From Deltaproteobacteria bacterium (GTDB lineage: Bacteria > Desulfobacterota > GWC2-55-46 > UBA9637): a stretch of DNA of 63,373 nucleotides. Below, piece after piece: positions 8,688 to 15,430 of this stretch. Made by a program: the position numbers and the translations under genes. The stretch spans positions 195,420 through 258,792 of the forward strand of contig JAUYHF010000007.1 in assembly GCA_030690165.1 (NCBI GenBank). Direction: 5' to 3'. The notes under the pieces are model-generated. The model saw only the letters and a list, made by a program, of their open reading frames with translations, was not told where the DNA came from and searched no databases. The number at the start of each line of letters is the position of its first letter. Position 1 is the stretch's first letter.

Positions 8688-8825
8688 ATGAGGGACTTCC
8701 CAGATATTAGGAGAGTAATACCGAATAAAACAATACAGGAAGTACCACCCGATTTAATCAATTTGATGAGTTCCTGTTGTAAAATTGCATCCGAGAATTA
8801 TTTCTTGACAGAAATTAAGCTGTGA
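8688..8825 (+). CDS. Possible 45-residue small protein
   Basis: ATG 8688 is preceded by GGGGG at a spacing of about 4. The frame encodes MRDFPDIRRVIPNK and ends KL at the TGA 8823-8825, which overlaps the -10 region of the toxin-antitoxin promoter. No homologous family is recognised. It may be a relic or a chance frame. Confidence 0.22.
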   Translation: MRDFPDIRRVIPNKTIQEVPPDLINLMSSCCKIASENYFLTEIKL

Positions 8826-8835
8826 TATAATCACA
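8805..8835 (+). promoter_or_regulatory. Toxin-antitoxin promoter with overlapping palindromic operator
   Basis: TTGACA (8805-8810) and TATAAT (8826-8831) are separated by 15 bp. TGTGAT-ATA-ATCACA (8821-8835) is a perfect inverted repeat centred on the -10, where an antitoxin or toxin-antitoxin complex could block RNA polymerase. GGAGG of the antitoxin gene follows at once. Confidence 0.7.
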
Positions 8836-8847
8836 TTGGAGGTAAAC

Positions 8848-9057
8848 ATGAATATATCAATAGATCAGATGACAACGGCAGAAAAGATTCGTACAATGGA
8901 GGATATATGGGATGACTTGTGTCACCATGCCGGCGAAATACCATCCCAATCATGGCATCGTGAAGTCCTTTCACAGCGGGAAGAATCTCTATCAAAAGGC
9001 ACCGAAACATTTACGAATTGGGAAATAGCTAAGAAAAGAATCCGTGAAAAGTTATGA
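8848..9057 (+). CDS. Addiction-module antitoxin, ParE/RelE-partner type
   Basis: The start at 8848 is set by GGAGG six bases upstream; an in-frame TTG at 8836 would lie inside the operator. The 69 residues match the small putative addiction module component family: an N-terminal helix TAEKIRTMEDIWDDL, then REVLSQREESL, ending NWEIAKKRIREKL. Such proteins bind and neutralise the RelE/ParE toxin encoded next to them and repress the shared promoter. The stop overlaps the toxin start by ATGA, so the two are translationally coupled. Confidence 0.82.
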   Translation: MNISIDQMTTAEKIRTMEDIWDDLCHHAGEIPSQSWHREVLSQREESLSKGTETFTNWEIAKKRIREKL

Positions 9058-9350
9058 AAATCAGGATTCTTGACTCTGCATCCCAAGACTTGATAAAAGG
9101 GTTTAGTTTCTACGAGAAACAGGAGGGAGGTCTTGGCAACTATTTCATAGACTCCCTCTTTTCCGATATTGATTCCTTGCAGGTATATGCTGGCATACAT
9201 CCCATACATTTCGGATATTATCGCATGCTCTCCAAACGATTCCCGTTTGCCATTTATTATAGAATAATGAATCTTGACGTTTCGGTATATGCAGTGCTTG
9301 ATTGCCGCAGAAATCCTGCATGGACAAGGGAACGTCTGAATAAAATCTAA
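9054..9350 (+). CDS. RelE/ParE-superfamily toxin
   Basis: The 98-residue protein has the ParE/RelE layout: N-terminal strand and helix (ILDSASQDLIKGFSFYEKQ), LGNYFIDSLFSDI, then the C-terminal strands FPFAIYYRIMNLDVSVYAVLDCRRNP. Proteins of this family act on ribosome-bound mRNA (RelE) or DNA gyrase (ParE). The YAVLDCRRNP end is typical of the ParE-like branch, but the target cannot be told from sequence. The pair is intact and has a strong regulated promoter. Confidence 0.82.
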   Translation: MKIRILDSASQDLIKGFSFYEKQEGGLGNYFIDSLFSDIDSLQVYAGIHPIHFGYYRMLSKRFPFAIYYRIMNLDVSVYAVLDCRRNPAWTRERLNKI

Positions 9351-9411
9351 TAGGTGCTTGCCTAATAAGGAAATCCAACCGACCGTAAAAACTGCGCCGG
9401 TTATTTCTATG

Positions 9412-10356
9412 TTATCCAGGCAGCCCCTCTTTTATCGCTGCTGCAAGAAGAGGCACCATTATCTCGTGATGCCCTGTTAAAATATATCCTTTGCCGCCAT
9501 TTTTTGTCGGCCTTCTGACAACATTTGTCAAAGGTCTGTAGCGCTGGATAAAATCCATATTTACTGTTGTCAGCTTTTCAACCTTATGCCCAAGATTTCT
9601 CACCAATGTCAATGCCTTTAAAAAAATCTCCGGCAGAAGCACGGCAGAGCCGATATTCAAATAAACCCCTTCTTCAAGATTTGCCACAACACCTGCAAAT
9701 AATTTGAAGTCCCGATTACTGCCTTCTCCTGTTGCTCTGCCGTCCATATGAGGATGGATGTGTATTATATCCGTCCCTATAGCGACATGGACAGTTACAG
9801 GCACACCGAGTCTTGCGCCTGCCGATAGAATGCTTAAATCCTTATATGGAAACCTTGAACTGTTTATCATTTCACCAACAGACTTCCCAATGCCCCAGCC
9901 TTTTTTAACCCCGCCCTTTATGGCATTGTTCAGCAGTTTTCCGGTTTCTTCTGCCATTCCGAACTCTCCGGTGCCAATCTCTGCGTCAACATCTTCGGAA
10001 GTCATTCCTGCGTATGCAATCTCAAAATCGTGGACAATGCATGCGCCGTTCATTGCAACAGCGTTTATAACACCCATCTCCATCAAATCGATAATAACAG
10101 GGCTTAAACCCACTTTTATCACATGGGCGCCAATGCCGGCGGCAACGGTTTTTTTATTTTTATGGGCTGTAATTATAGAGGATGCAATCTCTTTCAGGTC
10201 TTTTGCGGCGAGGATATCAGGAAGTGAATCTAAAAAAACTTTGAAGGCCTTATCTTTTTTGCATGGTTTTGCAAATGACCTTATATCTACTTTGCTTTTT
10301 CTTTTCTTAATGGAATAGGTTTTAAGTTTGGATGGAGAGACGGGTTTAAATTTCAT
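9412..10356 (-). CDS. Deoxyhypusine synthase-like protein of unknown substrate
   Basis: This 314-residue protein resembles the deoxyhypusine synthase fold family in its central part: AAGIGAHVIKVGLSPVIID, NGACIVHDFEIA, SILSAGARLGVPV, and later an acidic and glycine-rich region. True deoxyhypusine synthases end with a segment holding the catalytic lysine (SWGKI type); it is not evident here, where the end reads TGHHEIMVPLLAAAIKEG. A different NAD-dependent or carbohydrate-related reaction is therefore possible. The gene lies 2 bp after gmhA on the same strand and is surely cotranscribed. This links it by context to heptose or sedoheptulose-phosphate metabolism. The assignment is tentative. Confidence 0.45.
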   Translation of the reverse strand: MKFKPVSPSKLKTYSIKKRKSKVDIRSFAKPCKKDKAFKVFLDSLPDILAAKDLKEIASSIITAHKNKKTVAAGIGAHVIKVGLSPVIIDLMEMGVINAVAMNGACIVHDFEIAYAGMTSEDVDAEIGTGEFGMAEETGKLLNNAIKGGVKKGWGIGKSVGEMINSSRFPYKDLSILSAGARLGVPVTVHVAIGTDIIHIHPHMDGRATGEGSNRDFKLFAGVVANLEEGVYLNIGSAVLLPEIFLKALTLVRNLGHKVEKLTTVNMDFIQRYRPLTNVVRRPTKNGGKGYILTGHHEIMVPLLAAAIKEGLPG

Positions 10357-10358
10357 TT

Positions 10359-10943
10359 TTAATCCTTACACACTTCTGGAAAAAGTATATGATCAACTAA
10401 TTCACAGATTATATGTCCTGCGGTAATATGAACTTCCTGAATTCTTGCAGTAACATTTGAATCCACATTCAAAAGCATGTCCACCATCTTGGCCATCTTG
10501 CCGCCGCCATTACCGGTTAAGCCGATGGTTTTAATCCCCATATTCACAGCCGCCTTTACTGCCATAACTACATTCTTCGACTCGCCGCTGGTGGATATGG
10601 CCAGCAAGACATCGCCCTCTTTGCCTATTGCCTTTATCTGTTTTAAAAATACTTGGTCAAAGCTGTAGTCGTTTCCAATGCTGGTAATGGTGGATGTATC
10701 GGTAGAAAGGGCAATGGCAGGCAGAGGCGGTCTTTCAATAACAAACCTGTTTATAAACTCTGCTGCAATATGCTGGGCATCGGCAGCGCTGCCGCCGTTG
10801 CCGCAGAGGAGAAGTTTGTTTCCTGCCTTGAACGCATCGGCAATAAGCCAGGCTGACTGGATGATTGACTGCTGGTTTTGCTTAAAAAACGCCTCTTTAG
10901 TATGGATGCTCTCTTTATAGCTTTTTGTAATAATATCCTTCAT
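10359..10943 (-). CDS. gmhA: Phosphoheptose isomerase
   Basis: GmhA converts sedoheptulose 7-phosphate to D-glycero-D-manno-heptose 7-phosphate, the first step to the ADP-heptose of LPS inner core. The 194-residue length is normal. SIS-domain features are visible: LLLCGNGGSAADAQHIAAEF (sugar-phosphate loop), ALSTDTSTITSIGNDYSF, and LAISTSGESKNV, then the C-terminal HITAGHIICELVDHILF with the metal- and substrate-binding histidines. It is the first gene of an operon with the deoxyhypusine-synthase-like gene, driven by a consensus promoter at 10969-10997. Confidence 0.95.
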   Translation of the reverse strand: MKDIITKSYKESIHTKEAFFKQNQQSIIQSAWLIADAFKAGNKLLLCGNGGSAADAQHIAAEFINRFVIERPPLPAIALSTDTSTITSIGNDYSFDQVFLKQIKAIGKEGDVLLAISTSGESKNVVMAVKAAVNMGIKTIGLTGNGGGKMAKMVDMLLNVDSNVTARIQEVHITAGHIICELVDHILFPEVCKD

Positions 10944-10968
10944 TAAAACCCCATGTTACGATTGGAAA

Positions 10969-10997
10969 ATAATATCTTCTAAGCTAATAGGTGTCAA
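10969..10997 (-). promoter_or_regulatory. Sigma-70 promoter of the gmhA operon
   Basis: Read on the minus strand, TTGACA (10992-10997) is followed after exactly 17 bp by TATTAT (10969-10974). This leaves a leader of about 20 nt before the gmhA ATG. Confidence 0.7.
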
Positions 10998-11064
10998 GGG
11001 AATTGTAGTTACGTGATAGATAAAAACATGTTAGCTAAAATTTAAAAGTGCACTGCCTTAAGTT

Positions 11065-11949
11065 TTAAAAGTGCACTTTCTTTATATCTTCGGCCCTGAC
11101 CTGTTGTTCCCCCACAAGTTTGTTTCGACACCAGAACCGGATTTTGGCCATATGATGTTTGAGGTCAAAACTGACCCTCAATTCAACTTCGTCACGAGGG
11201 GAGACGCCTGAGACACTGAACTTAAGGGTCTGCCATGAGAGCTTCCGATAGGAATCAGCCACCCGTTTTATTCTATAGCAGAAGATATCATCAAGGGTTT
11301 CATAGGGTCTGGGAATAGTAAACCTACGAAAGAGACTCTTCTTCTCCTGTAAGGCTTTCTCATAGCGAACAGAAGGGATTTCATTGGTTGTGGAGTGAAC
11401 CCTATGGTTATTATAGCGATGGATTTCTTCATGCAACACGACCCGCGCCTCCTCTATCCCTGTGATATTCTCCCGCACACACGTTCGCACGACATGATCC
11501 TGCAACCACTGGTAGGGGCGCTCCACTTTGCCCTTGGCCGCAGGTGACAGGGCATACACCACTTCGACATTCAAGTCCTTCAGCACCTCCTTCCATTGCA
11601 CCACAGCTTCTTCCTCTCCCCCGTGGCTCTTTTGCCAGAGGCTATCTCTCCTTTCCACAAACCGAAAGATAGAATGATTATCAACATAGTACTTTAACGG
11701 ACAGCCAAAGCTTATGGCCACTGTCTTGGCAGCGATGATATGAGTCCAACTTGTTTCCTTGTCCCAGAGGTCTCCATACAAAATCCTGCGGCTATGATCA
11801 TCTATAGTTGTAACCAGATACCATTTGGTCTGGGCAGATGGAGACCATAAATGAAATGATGTGTCATGTTGAAGAAGTTCTCCCACATAGTTTGTCAGGA
11901 CCTCACGGTCATGAGCCTTCCGAAAGGGCTTTGCCTGATAAAATCCGTT
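11065..11949 (-). CDS. IS transposase, catalytic part (orfB), reached by -1 frameshift
   Basis: This is the rve-type DDE core: Asp in QHDTSFHLWSP, Asp in YYVDNHSIF, and Glu in AAKGKVERPYQWLQD, followed by the C-terminal beta region (FSVSGVSPRDEVELRV). It resembles IS481/ISNCY-type enzymes. There is no plausible independent start before the first catalytic Asp except an internal GTG or ATG near 11886. The frame continues smoothly into orfA if the ribosome slips -1 on A_AAA_AAA. All three catalytic acids are intact, so the element may be active. Confidence 0.82.
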   Translation of the reverse strand, partial: NGFYQAKPFRKAHDREVLTNYVGELLQHDTSFHLWSPSAQTKWYLVTTIDDHSRRILYGDLWDKETSWTHIIAAKTVAISFGCPLKYYVDNHSIFRFVERRDSLWQKSHGGEEEAVVQWKEVLKDLNVEVVYALSPAAKGKVERPYQWLQDHVVRTCVRENITGIEEARVVLHEEIHRYNNHRVHSTTNEIPSVRYEKALQEKKSLFRRFTIPRPYETLDDIFCYRIKRVADSYRKLSWQTLKFSVSGVSPRDEVELRVSFDLKHHMAKIRFWCRNKLVGEQQVRAEDIKKVHF

Positions 11950-12326
11950 TTTTTTGCCCGGGCAATGATCGTGGGCAATGAGACGACAACCTTGTGCCTC
12001 TTTTTCAATAGTTCCTTCAAGTAACTGTAATTGTAGAATTTGACCGGATTGCTTTTGTCATGAATAATCCCGGCTTCTCTTTCAAGTTCCATGATAATCA
12101 TGGCATCTGATTTGGCATCTATCTTTCGGGGTGGAACTGCTCTTTTGTAATCCAAAGAAAAGCCGTCTGGATTTTCTCGATAGACTTTTAATAACTTGAA
12201 AAACTGACGCCTTCGGATTTTAAGAAGTCCTAATGCCTGCTCCACTTCAATCTCCTGAGATAAATACCTCTCAAAAATCTCCTTCACTTCTTCTGCTGAA
12301 AACAGCTTTCGTAAGTGTTTGCCCAT
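11895..12326 (-). CDS. IS transposase, DNA-binding part (orfA)
   Basis: The start at 12326 (MGKHLRKLFSAEEV) is preferred over the longer frame because AAGGAGG lies just upstream. The 143 residues contain a helix-turn-helix (ALGLLKIRRRQFFKLLKVY) and a second DNA-binding segment (YSYLKELLKKRHKVVVSLPT). The zero frame ends shortly after an A8 tract (T8 at 11948-11955 on the plus strand), where a -1 slip continues into the catalytic frame as KKNGFYQAKPFRKAHDREV. Confidence 0.8.
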   Translation of the reverse strand: MGKHLRKLFSAEEVKEIFERYLSQEIEVEQALGLLKIRRRQFFKLLKVYRENPDGFSLDYKRAVPPRKIDAKSDAMIIMELEREAGIIHDKSNPVKFYNYSYLKELLKKRHKVVVSLPTIIARAKKTDFIRQSPFGRLMTVRS

Positions 12327-12441
12327 TTTATCCTCCTTGGCTTGATAGATGTGAGAAAATCCTGAAAAAGACACAATAGTGCACTTTTAATCTTTAAACC
12401 AGTGCACTTTTAATTTTTAAATGACACTGTAATAAAAAAGC

Positions 12442-12470
12442 TTGACAGAAAATAATATTTCTGATATTTT
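12442..12470 (+). promoter_or_regulatory. Putative sigma-70 promoter upstream of csp
   Basis: TTGACA (12442-12447), 17 bp, TATTTT (12465-12470). Transcription would start near 12477, about 245 nt before the csp start codon. It lies 16 bp outside the right end of the insertion sequence. Confidence 0.6.
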
Positions 12471-12527
12471 GCTCACTGAAGTATGCAGGAATTGTTTCAC
12501 GCTATAGATTCTTATTTATGATTGTTG

Positions 12528-12571
12528 GGCCGTGGAAGGTTTTGAATACCCTTCTGCGGCCTTTATTTTTT
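12528..12571 (+). terminator. Strong intrinsic terminator inside the csp leader
   Basis: GGCCGTGGAAGG (12528-12539) pairs with CCTTCTGCGGCC (12550-12561) over 12 bp with two G-U pairs, followed by TTTATTTTTT. There is no plus-strand gene upstream. It therefore either ends a small RNA of about 95 nt starting at the 12442 promoter or acts as an attenuator for csp. Confidence 0.75.
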
Positions 12572-12628
12572 CAATCCTGATAAGCGTGATTACGCTTAGG
12601 GTGGCAATCCTGCTTATTCCAAAACAGC

Positions 12629-12670
12629 CCTCCCCCTGTCCCCCCTCATAGAGGGGGATAAAGGGGGAGG
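12629..12670. repeat. C/G-rich palindromic repeat in front of csp
   Basis: CCTCCCCCT...CCCCCCTC pairs with GAGGGGG...AGGGGGAGG around a 3-nt centre. It belongs to the same general class as the palindrome inside comEC (33556-33607). It ends about 40 nt before the csp SD and could fold in the csp leader. Confidence 0.75.
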
Positions 12671-12722
12671 TGGCAGCTCTATAAAAAGGGCAGGTTTTGA
12701 TCTTTTGAAAGGAGGTAAGCAA

Positions 12723-12923
12723 ATGGCAAAAGGTAAAGTAAAGTGGTTCAATGATACCAAAGGCTACGGCTTCATACAGCAGGAGTCAGGCGAGGATGTT
12801 TTTGTCCACTATAGCGCTGTCGGCGGTGAAGGCTTCAAGAGTCTGAAGGAAGGCGATGAAGTTGAGTTCGATGTAACTCAGGGTCCAAAAGGGCCTCAGG
12901 CGTCCAATGTTAGAAAGGTATAG
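12723..12923 (+). CDS. Cold-shock domain protein
   Basis: A 66-residue single cold-shock OB fold, an RNA chaperone. RNP1 (KGYGFIQ) and RNP2 (DVFVHYSAV) are intact, and the protein begins [10 protein letters not shown] as usual. The start at 12723 has AAAGGAGG seven bases upstream; the frame upstream of it is not used. It is monocistronic, with a strong terminator after it. The long leader with a terminator hairpin suggests control at the RNA level, as is known for cspA-type mRNAs. Confidence 0.95.
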   Translation: MAKGKVKWFNDTKGYGFIQQESGEDVFVHYSAVGGEGFKSLKEGDEVEFDVTQGPKGPQASNVRKV

Positions 12924-12943
12924 CCCTTTCACCCGTTAAGCAC

Positions 12944-12981
12944 AATACCCCTTTCCACAATTAAAATGGGAAAGGGGTATT
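12944..12981 (+). terminator. csp terminator
   Basis: AATACCCCTTTCC (12944-12956) pairs perfectly with GGAAAGGGGTATT (12969-12981), followed by TGTTTGTGT. Confidence 0.85.
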
Positions 12982-13029
12982 TGTTTGTGTGGTTTGTAAT
13001 TCCCTTTAAAGTCTGCTATTCTTTTCATA

Positions 13030-14235
13030 ATGGAATTTCCATCCAGGCAAATACTCACAGTATCTGAGCTTACCCATGAGATCAAGACCCTCCTTGAGGC
13101 AAATCTTTATTATGTTTGGGTTGAAGGAGAGGTCTCAAATTTAAGGTCTCCCATATCAGGTCATATATACCTTACTTTAAAGGATGATGGCGCACAGATA
13201 AAGGCTGTTATATTTAAAGGTCAGGCAAGGTTTATGAAATTTAAACCGGCTGACGGCCTTCATGTGATATGCAGGGGAATGGTCAACGTATATAAGGAAA
13301 GGGGAGAGTATCAAATCATCCTTGATTATATTGAGCCAAAGGGTTTGGGGGCATTGCAGCTTGCGCTGGAGCAGTTAAAAGGAAAACTGGCAAGAGAGGG
13401 TTTTTTTGAAGCAATGCGGAAAAGACCCCTTCCTCCTTTTCCAAAGAAGATTGGAATTGTTACATCGCCGACAGGGGCCGCTGTCAGGGATATTCTTAAG
13501 GTTTTTGAAAGGAGATTTGCCGATATAGGTGTTTTGATTTACCCTGTAAAAGTGCAGGGCATAGAATCCGCAAGAGAGGTATCGGAAGGCATTAAAGAGC
13601 TTAATATGGTTCCGGGGATTGATGTGATTATTATTGCAAGGGGCGGCGGCTCGCAGGAAGACCTTTGGGCATTTAATGAAGAGATTGTAGCAAGGGCAAT
13701 TTTCAATTCAAAGATTCCGGTCGTATCGGCAGTCGGACATGAAATAGATTTCACCATCGCCGATATGGTGGCTGATTTACGGGCGTCGACGCCCTCTGCT
13801 GCCGCTGAAATGATTATCCGCTCAAAAGAGGAGCTTAAAGAGCGGCTGGCTGCTGTTCTATTTCAATTAATATCCGGCTTAAGAAATATAATAGCTGATA
13901 AACGGATTTTTCTCCACAGATTGGAGCGGGGGCTTGTTGACCCATCCAGAAGATTAAAGGAGATAAGGTTAAGGCTGGGAGATGTGACAGACAGGCTTGC
14001 CCTCGCAATGTCCAATTCTTTGGAGATGATAAAAAAAGATTGCCGGCATATCGCAGAGAGGCTCAATATTTTAAGTCCGCTCAATATACTCGGAAGGGGT
14101 TACAGCATCACAAGAAATATCCCGTCTATGGCTGTGCTGCGGGATTCAAAAGATGTTGAGGCAGGCGATGATGTAAATATAATTCTTTCAAAAGGAGAGA
14201 TATTCTGTAAGGTCTATGGCAGAGATAAAGTTTGA
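13030..14235 (+). CDS. xseA: Exodeoxyribonuclease VII large subunit
   Basis: XseA is the catalytic subunit of the single-strand exonuclease ExoVII. The 401-residue protein has the N-terminal OB domain (YYVWVEGEVSNLRSPISGH, residues about 20-110), the catalytic core with VTSPTGAAVRDI, IIIARGGGSQEDLWAFN and SAVGHEIDFTIADMVADLRA, a coiled-coil region about 270-350, and the C-terminal NILGRGYSITR. Its end overlaps xseB by 20 bp, which favours balanced synthesis of the two subunits. Confidence 0.97.
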   Translation: MEFPSRQILTVSELTHEIKTLLEANLYYVWVEGEVSNLRSPISGHIYLTLKDDGAQIKAVIFKGQARFMKFKPADGLHVICRGMVNVYKERGEYQIILDYIEPKGLGALQLALEQLKGKLAREGFFEAMRKRPLPPFPKKIGIVTSPTGAAVRDILKVFERRFADIGVLIYPVKVQGIESAREVSEGIKELNMVPGIDVIIIARGGGSQEDLWAFNEEIVARAIFNSKIPVVSAVGHEIDFTIADMVADLRASTPSAAAEMIIRSKEELKERLAAVLFQLISGLRNIIADKRIFLHRLERGLVDPSRRLKEIRLRLGDVTDRLALAMSNSLEMIKKDCRHIAERLNILSPLNILGRGYSITRNIPSMAVLRDSKDVEAGDDVNIILSKGEIFCKVYGRDKV

Positions 14236-14446
14236 AGACGCATTGAAAAGACTTGAAGAGATAGTGGATGCCCTTGAGAAAGGGGATATTCCTTTGGAGA
14301 AGTCTTTGAAAATCTTTGAGGAAGGGGTAAGGCTCTCAAGGCTTTGCAATAAGATGCTGGATAAGGCTGAGAAAAAGGTTGAGATACTTATGCGCAGCGA
14401 AAATGGTGAACTTGAGGCAAGGCCGTTTGAACCGGAAGAAAAATGA
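14216..14446 (+). CDS. xseB: Exodeoxyribonuclease VII small subunit
   Basis: The 76-residue helical subunit shows the full family pattern: FEDALKRLEEIVDALEKGD, PLEKSLKIFEEGVRLSRLC and LDKAEKKVEIL. Several XseB copies coat the XseA coiled coil. It starts inside xseA and ends in an ATGA overlap with ispA. Confidence 0.96.
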   Translation: MAEIKFEDALKRLEEIVDALEKGDIPLEKSLKIFEEGVRLSRLCNKMLDKAEKKVEILMRSENGELEARPFEPEEK

Positions 14447-15336
14447 TTTTGGATATTGACAGATACCTGAAGGAAAGAGGAGATATTGTAAATAAAGCAA
14501 TTGACAGTCTTTTGCCAAAAGAGGATGAATTTCCGCAAAGGCTGCACAAGGCAATGAGATACAGTATTTTTGCAGGCGGAAAACGGCTCCGGCCTATCCT
14601 TGTTATAGCCGCAGCAGAGGTTTTCGGAAAAACCGCCGGTAGTGTTATTAACATAGCCTGCGCCGTTGAAATGATACACACATATTCATTGATACACGAT
14701 GATCTCCCTGCTATGGATAATGACGACCTGAGGCGGGGAATGCCTACATGCCACAAGGTGTTTGGAGAGGCATTGGCAATACTTGCAGGCGATGCGCTTC
14801 TGACAAAGGCATTTCAGATAATGAGCAAACCATTAGCAGTAGAGACGCATAATTATGCGTCTCTACAAACTATTCATGAGATAGCAAAGGCAGCCGGCTC
14901 TACAGGCATGGTTGGCGGTCAGGTTGTGGATATTGAGTCAGAAGGCAAAGATATTGAGTTTCCTGTTCTTGAATATACTCACATACACAAGACAGGTGAA
15001 TTGATCCTTGCAAGCTGCAAGGCCGGAGCCATTATGGCAAATGCAGACGACAGAGGACTTGAGGCAATAACAAGATATGGTGAGGCTGTGGGCCTTGCCT
15101 TTCAGATAGCCGATGATATACTTGATATAGAGGGGACTAAAGAAGATGTGGGAAAGAATGTTGGAGGAGATGTAAAAAAGGGCAAGGCCACATATCCGTC
15201 TATTCTCGGTATAGAAGAGTCAAAAAAGAGGGCAGGGGAGTTGGCATCTCTTGCAATAGCATCGCTTAAAGATTTTGATGAAAAGGCAGAACCGCTGCGG
15301 GCCATTGCAAGATATATAGTGGAAAGGAGAAAGTGA
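14443..15336 (+). CDS. ispA: Polyprenyl (farnesyl/geranylgeranyl) diphosphate synthase
   Basis: IspA condenses isopentenyl diphosphate with allylic diphosphates. The first aspartate motif is HDDLPAMDNDD (residue about 85), followed by the RRG of DLRRGMPTCHK; the second is FQIADDILDIEGT (about 224). GGKRLRP is the substrate lysine/arginine segment. At 297 residues the size is normal. A 28-bp perfect palindrome at 14839-14866 encodes VETHNYASLQ in a loop between helices. The enzyme appears intact, so the insertion seems tolerated. It is cotranscribed with xseB (4-bp overlap) and precedes dxs, grouping isoprenoid genes. Confidence 0.95.
   Translation: MILDIDRYLKERGDIVNKAIDSLLPKEDEFPQRLHKAMRYSIFAGGKRLRPILVIAAAEVFGKTAGSVINIACAVEMIHTYSLIHDDLPAMDNDDLRRGMPTCHKVFGEALAILAGDALLTKAFQIMSKPLAVETHNYASLQTIHEIAKAAGSTGMVGGQVVDIESEGKDIEFPVLEYTHIHKTGELILASCKAGAIMANADDRGLEAITRYGEAVGLAFQIADDILDIEGTKEDVGKNVGGDVKKGKATYPSILGIEESKKRAGELASLAIASLKDFDEKAEPLRAIARYIVERRK
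14839..14866. repeat. 28-bp perfect palindrome inside ispA
   Basis: GTAGAGACGCATAA followed by its exact reverse complement, with GTAG at both outer ends. It follows the same consensus as the palindrome inside the RAYT gene at 25944-25971. Confidence 0.93.
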
Positions 15337-15341
15337 AGAAG

Positions 15342-15422
15342 GGTCAAAGAGTCAAGGAGTCAGAGAGTCAAAGTTTAGAAGCTTTTACTCTGATACCCTG
15401 ACCCTTTGACTCTATGACTCTA
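15342..15422. repeat. Word-type inverted repeat between ispA and dxs
   Basis: The left arm is built of AGAGTCA/AGGGTCA/AGGAGTC words, and the right arm holds their reverse complements (CCCTGACCCTTTGACTC, ATGACTC). It fills nearly the whole spacer and may form a long imperfect hairpin in the xseA-dxs transcript. Confidence 0.8.
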
Positions 15423-15430
15423 TAAAACCT

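Larger units (their letters stand above)
11029..12426 (-). mobile_element. Insertion sequence with duplicated binding motifs in both ends
   Basis: The ends are imperfect inverted repeats of about 50 bp. From the left, TGTTAGCTAAAATTTAAAAG leads into GTGCACT. From the right, the reverse strand gives TGTCATTTAAAAATTAAAAG and again GTGCACT. Each end carries two copies of TTAAAAGTGCACT spaced about 25 bp apart, probable transposase binding sites. The 1.4-kb element encodes a DDE transposase in two overlapping frames. No clear target-site duplication was seen next to the assumed ends, so the exact outer boundaries may be off by a few bases. Confidence 0.82.

Noticed and set aside
9356-9411. Third attC-like site (GCCTAATAAGG) after the ParE toxin
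   Set aside because: It deviates from RYYYAAC (TAATAA in place of TAACAA) and no paired end was seen.
10991-11028. Alternative left end of the insertion sequence at GTGTCAAGGG
   Set aside because: TGTCA there belongs to the -35 of the gmhA promoter (TTGACA on the minus strand), and the alignment of the two IS ends starts at 11029.
12516-12722. A 68-codon minus-strand frame in the csp leader
   Set aside because: It translates the C/G palindrome ([14 protein letters not shown]) and the terminator region; no coding signal.
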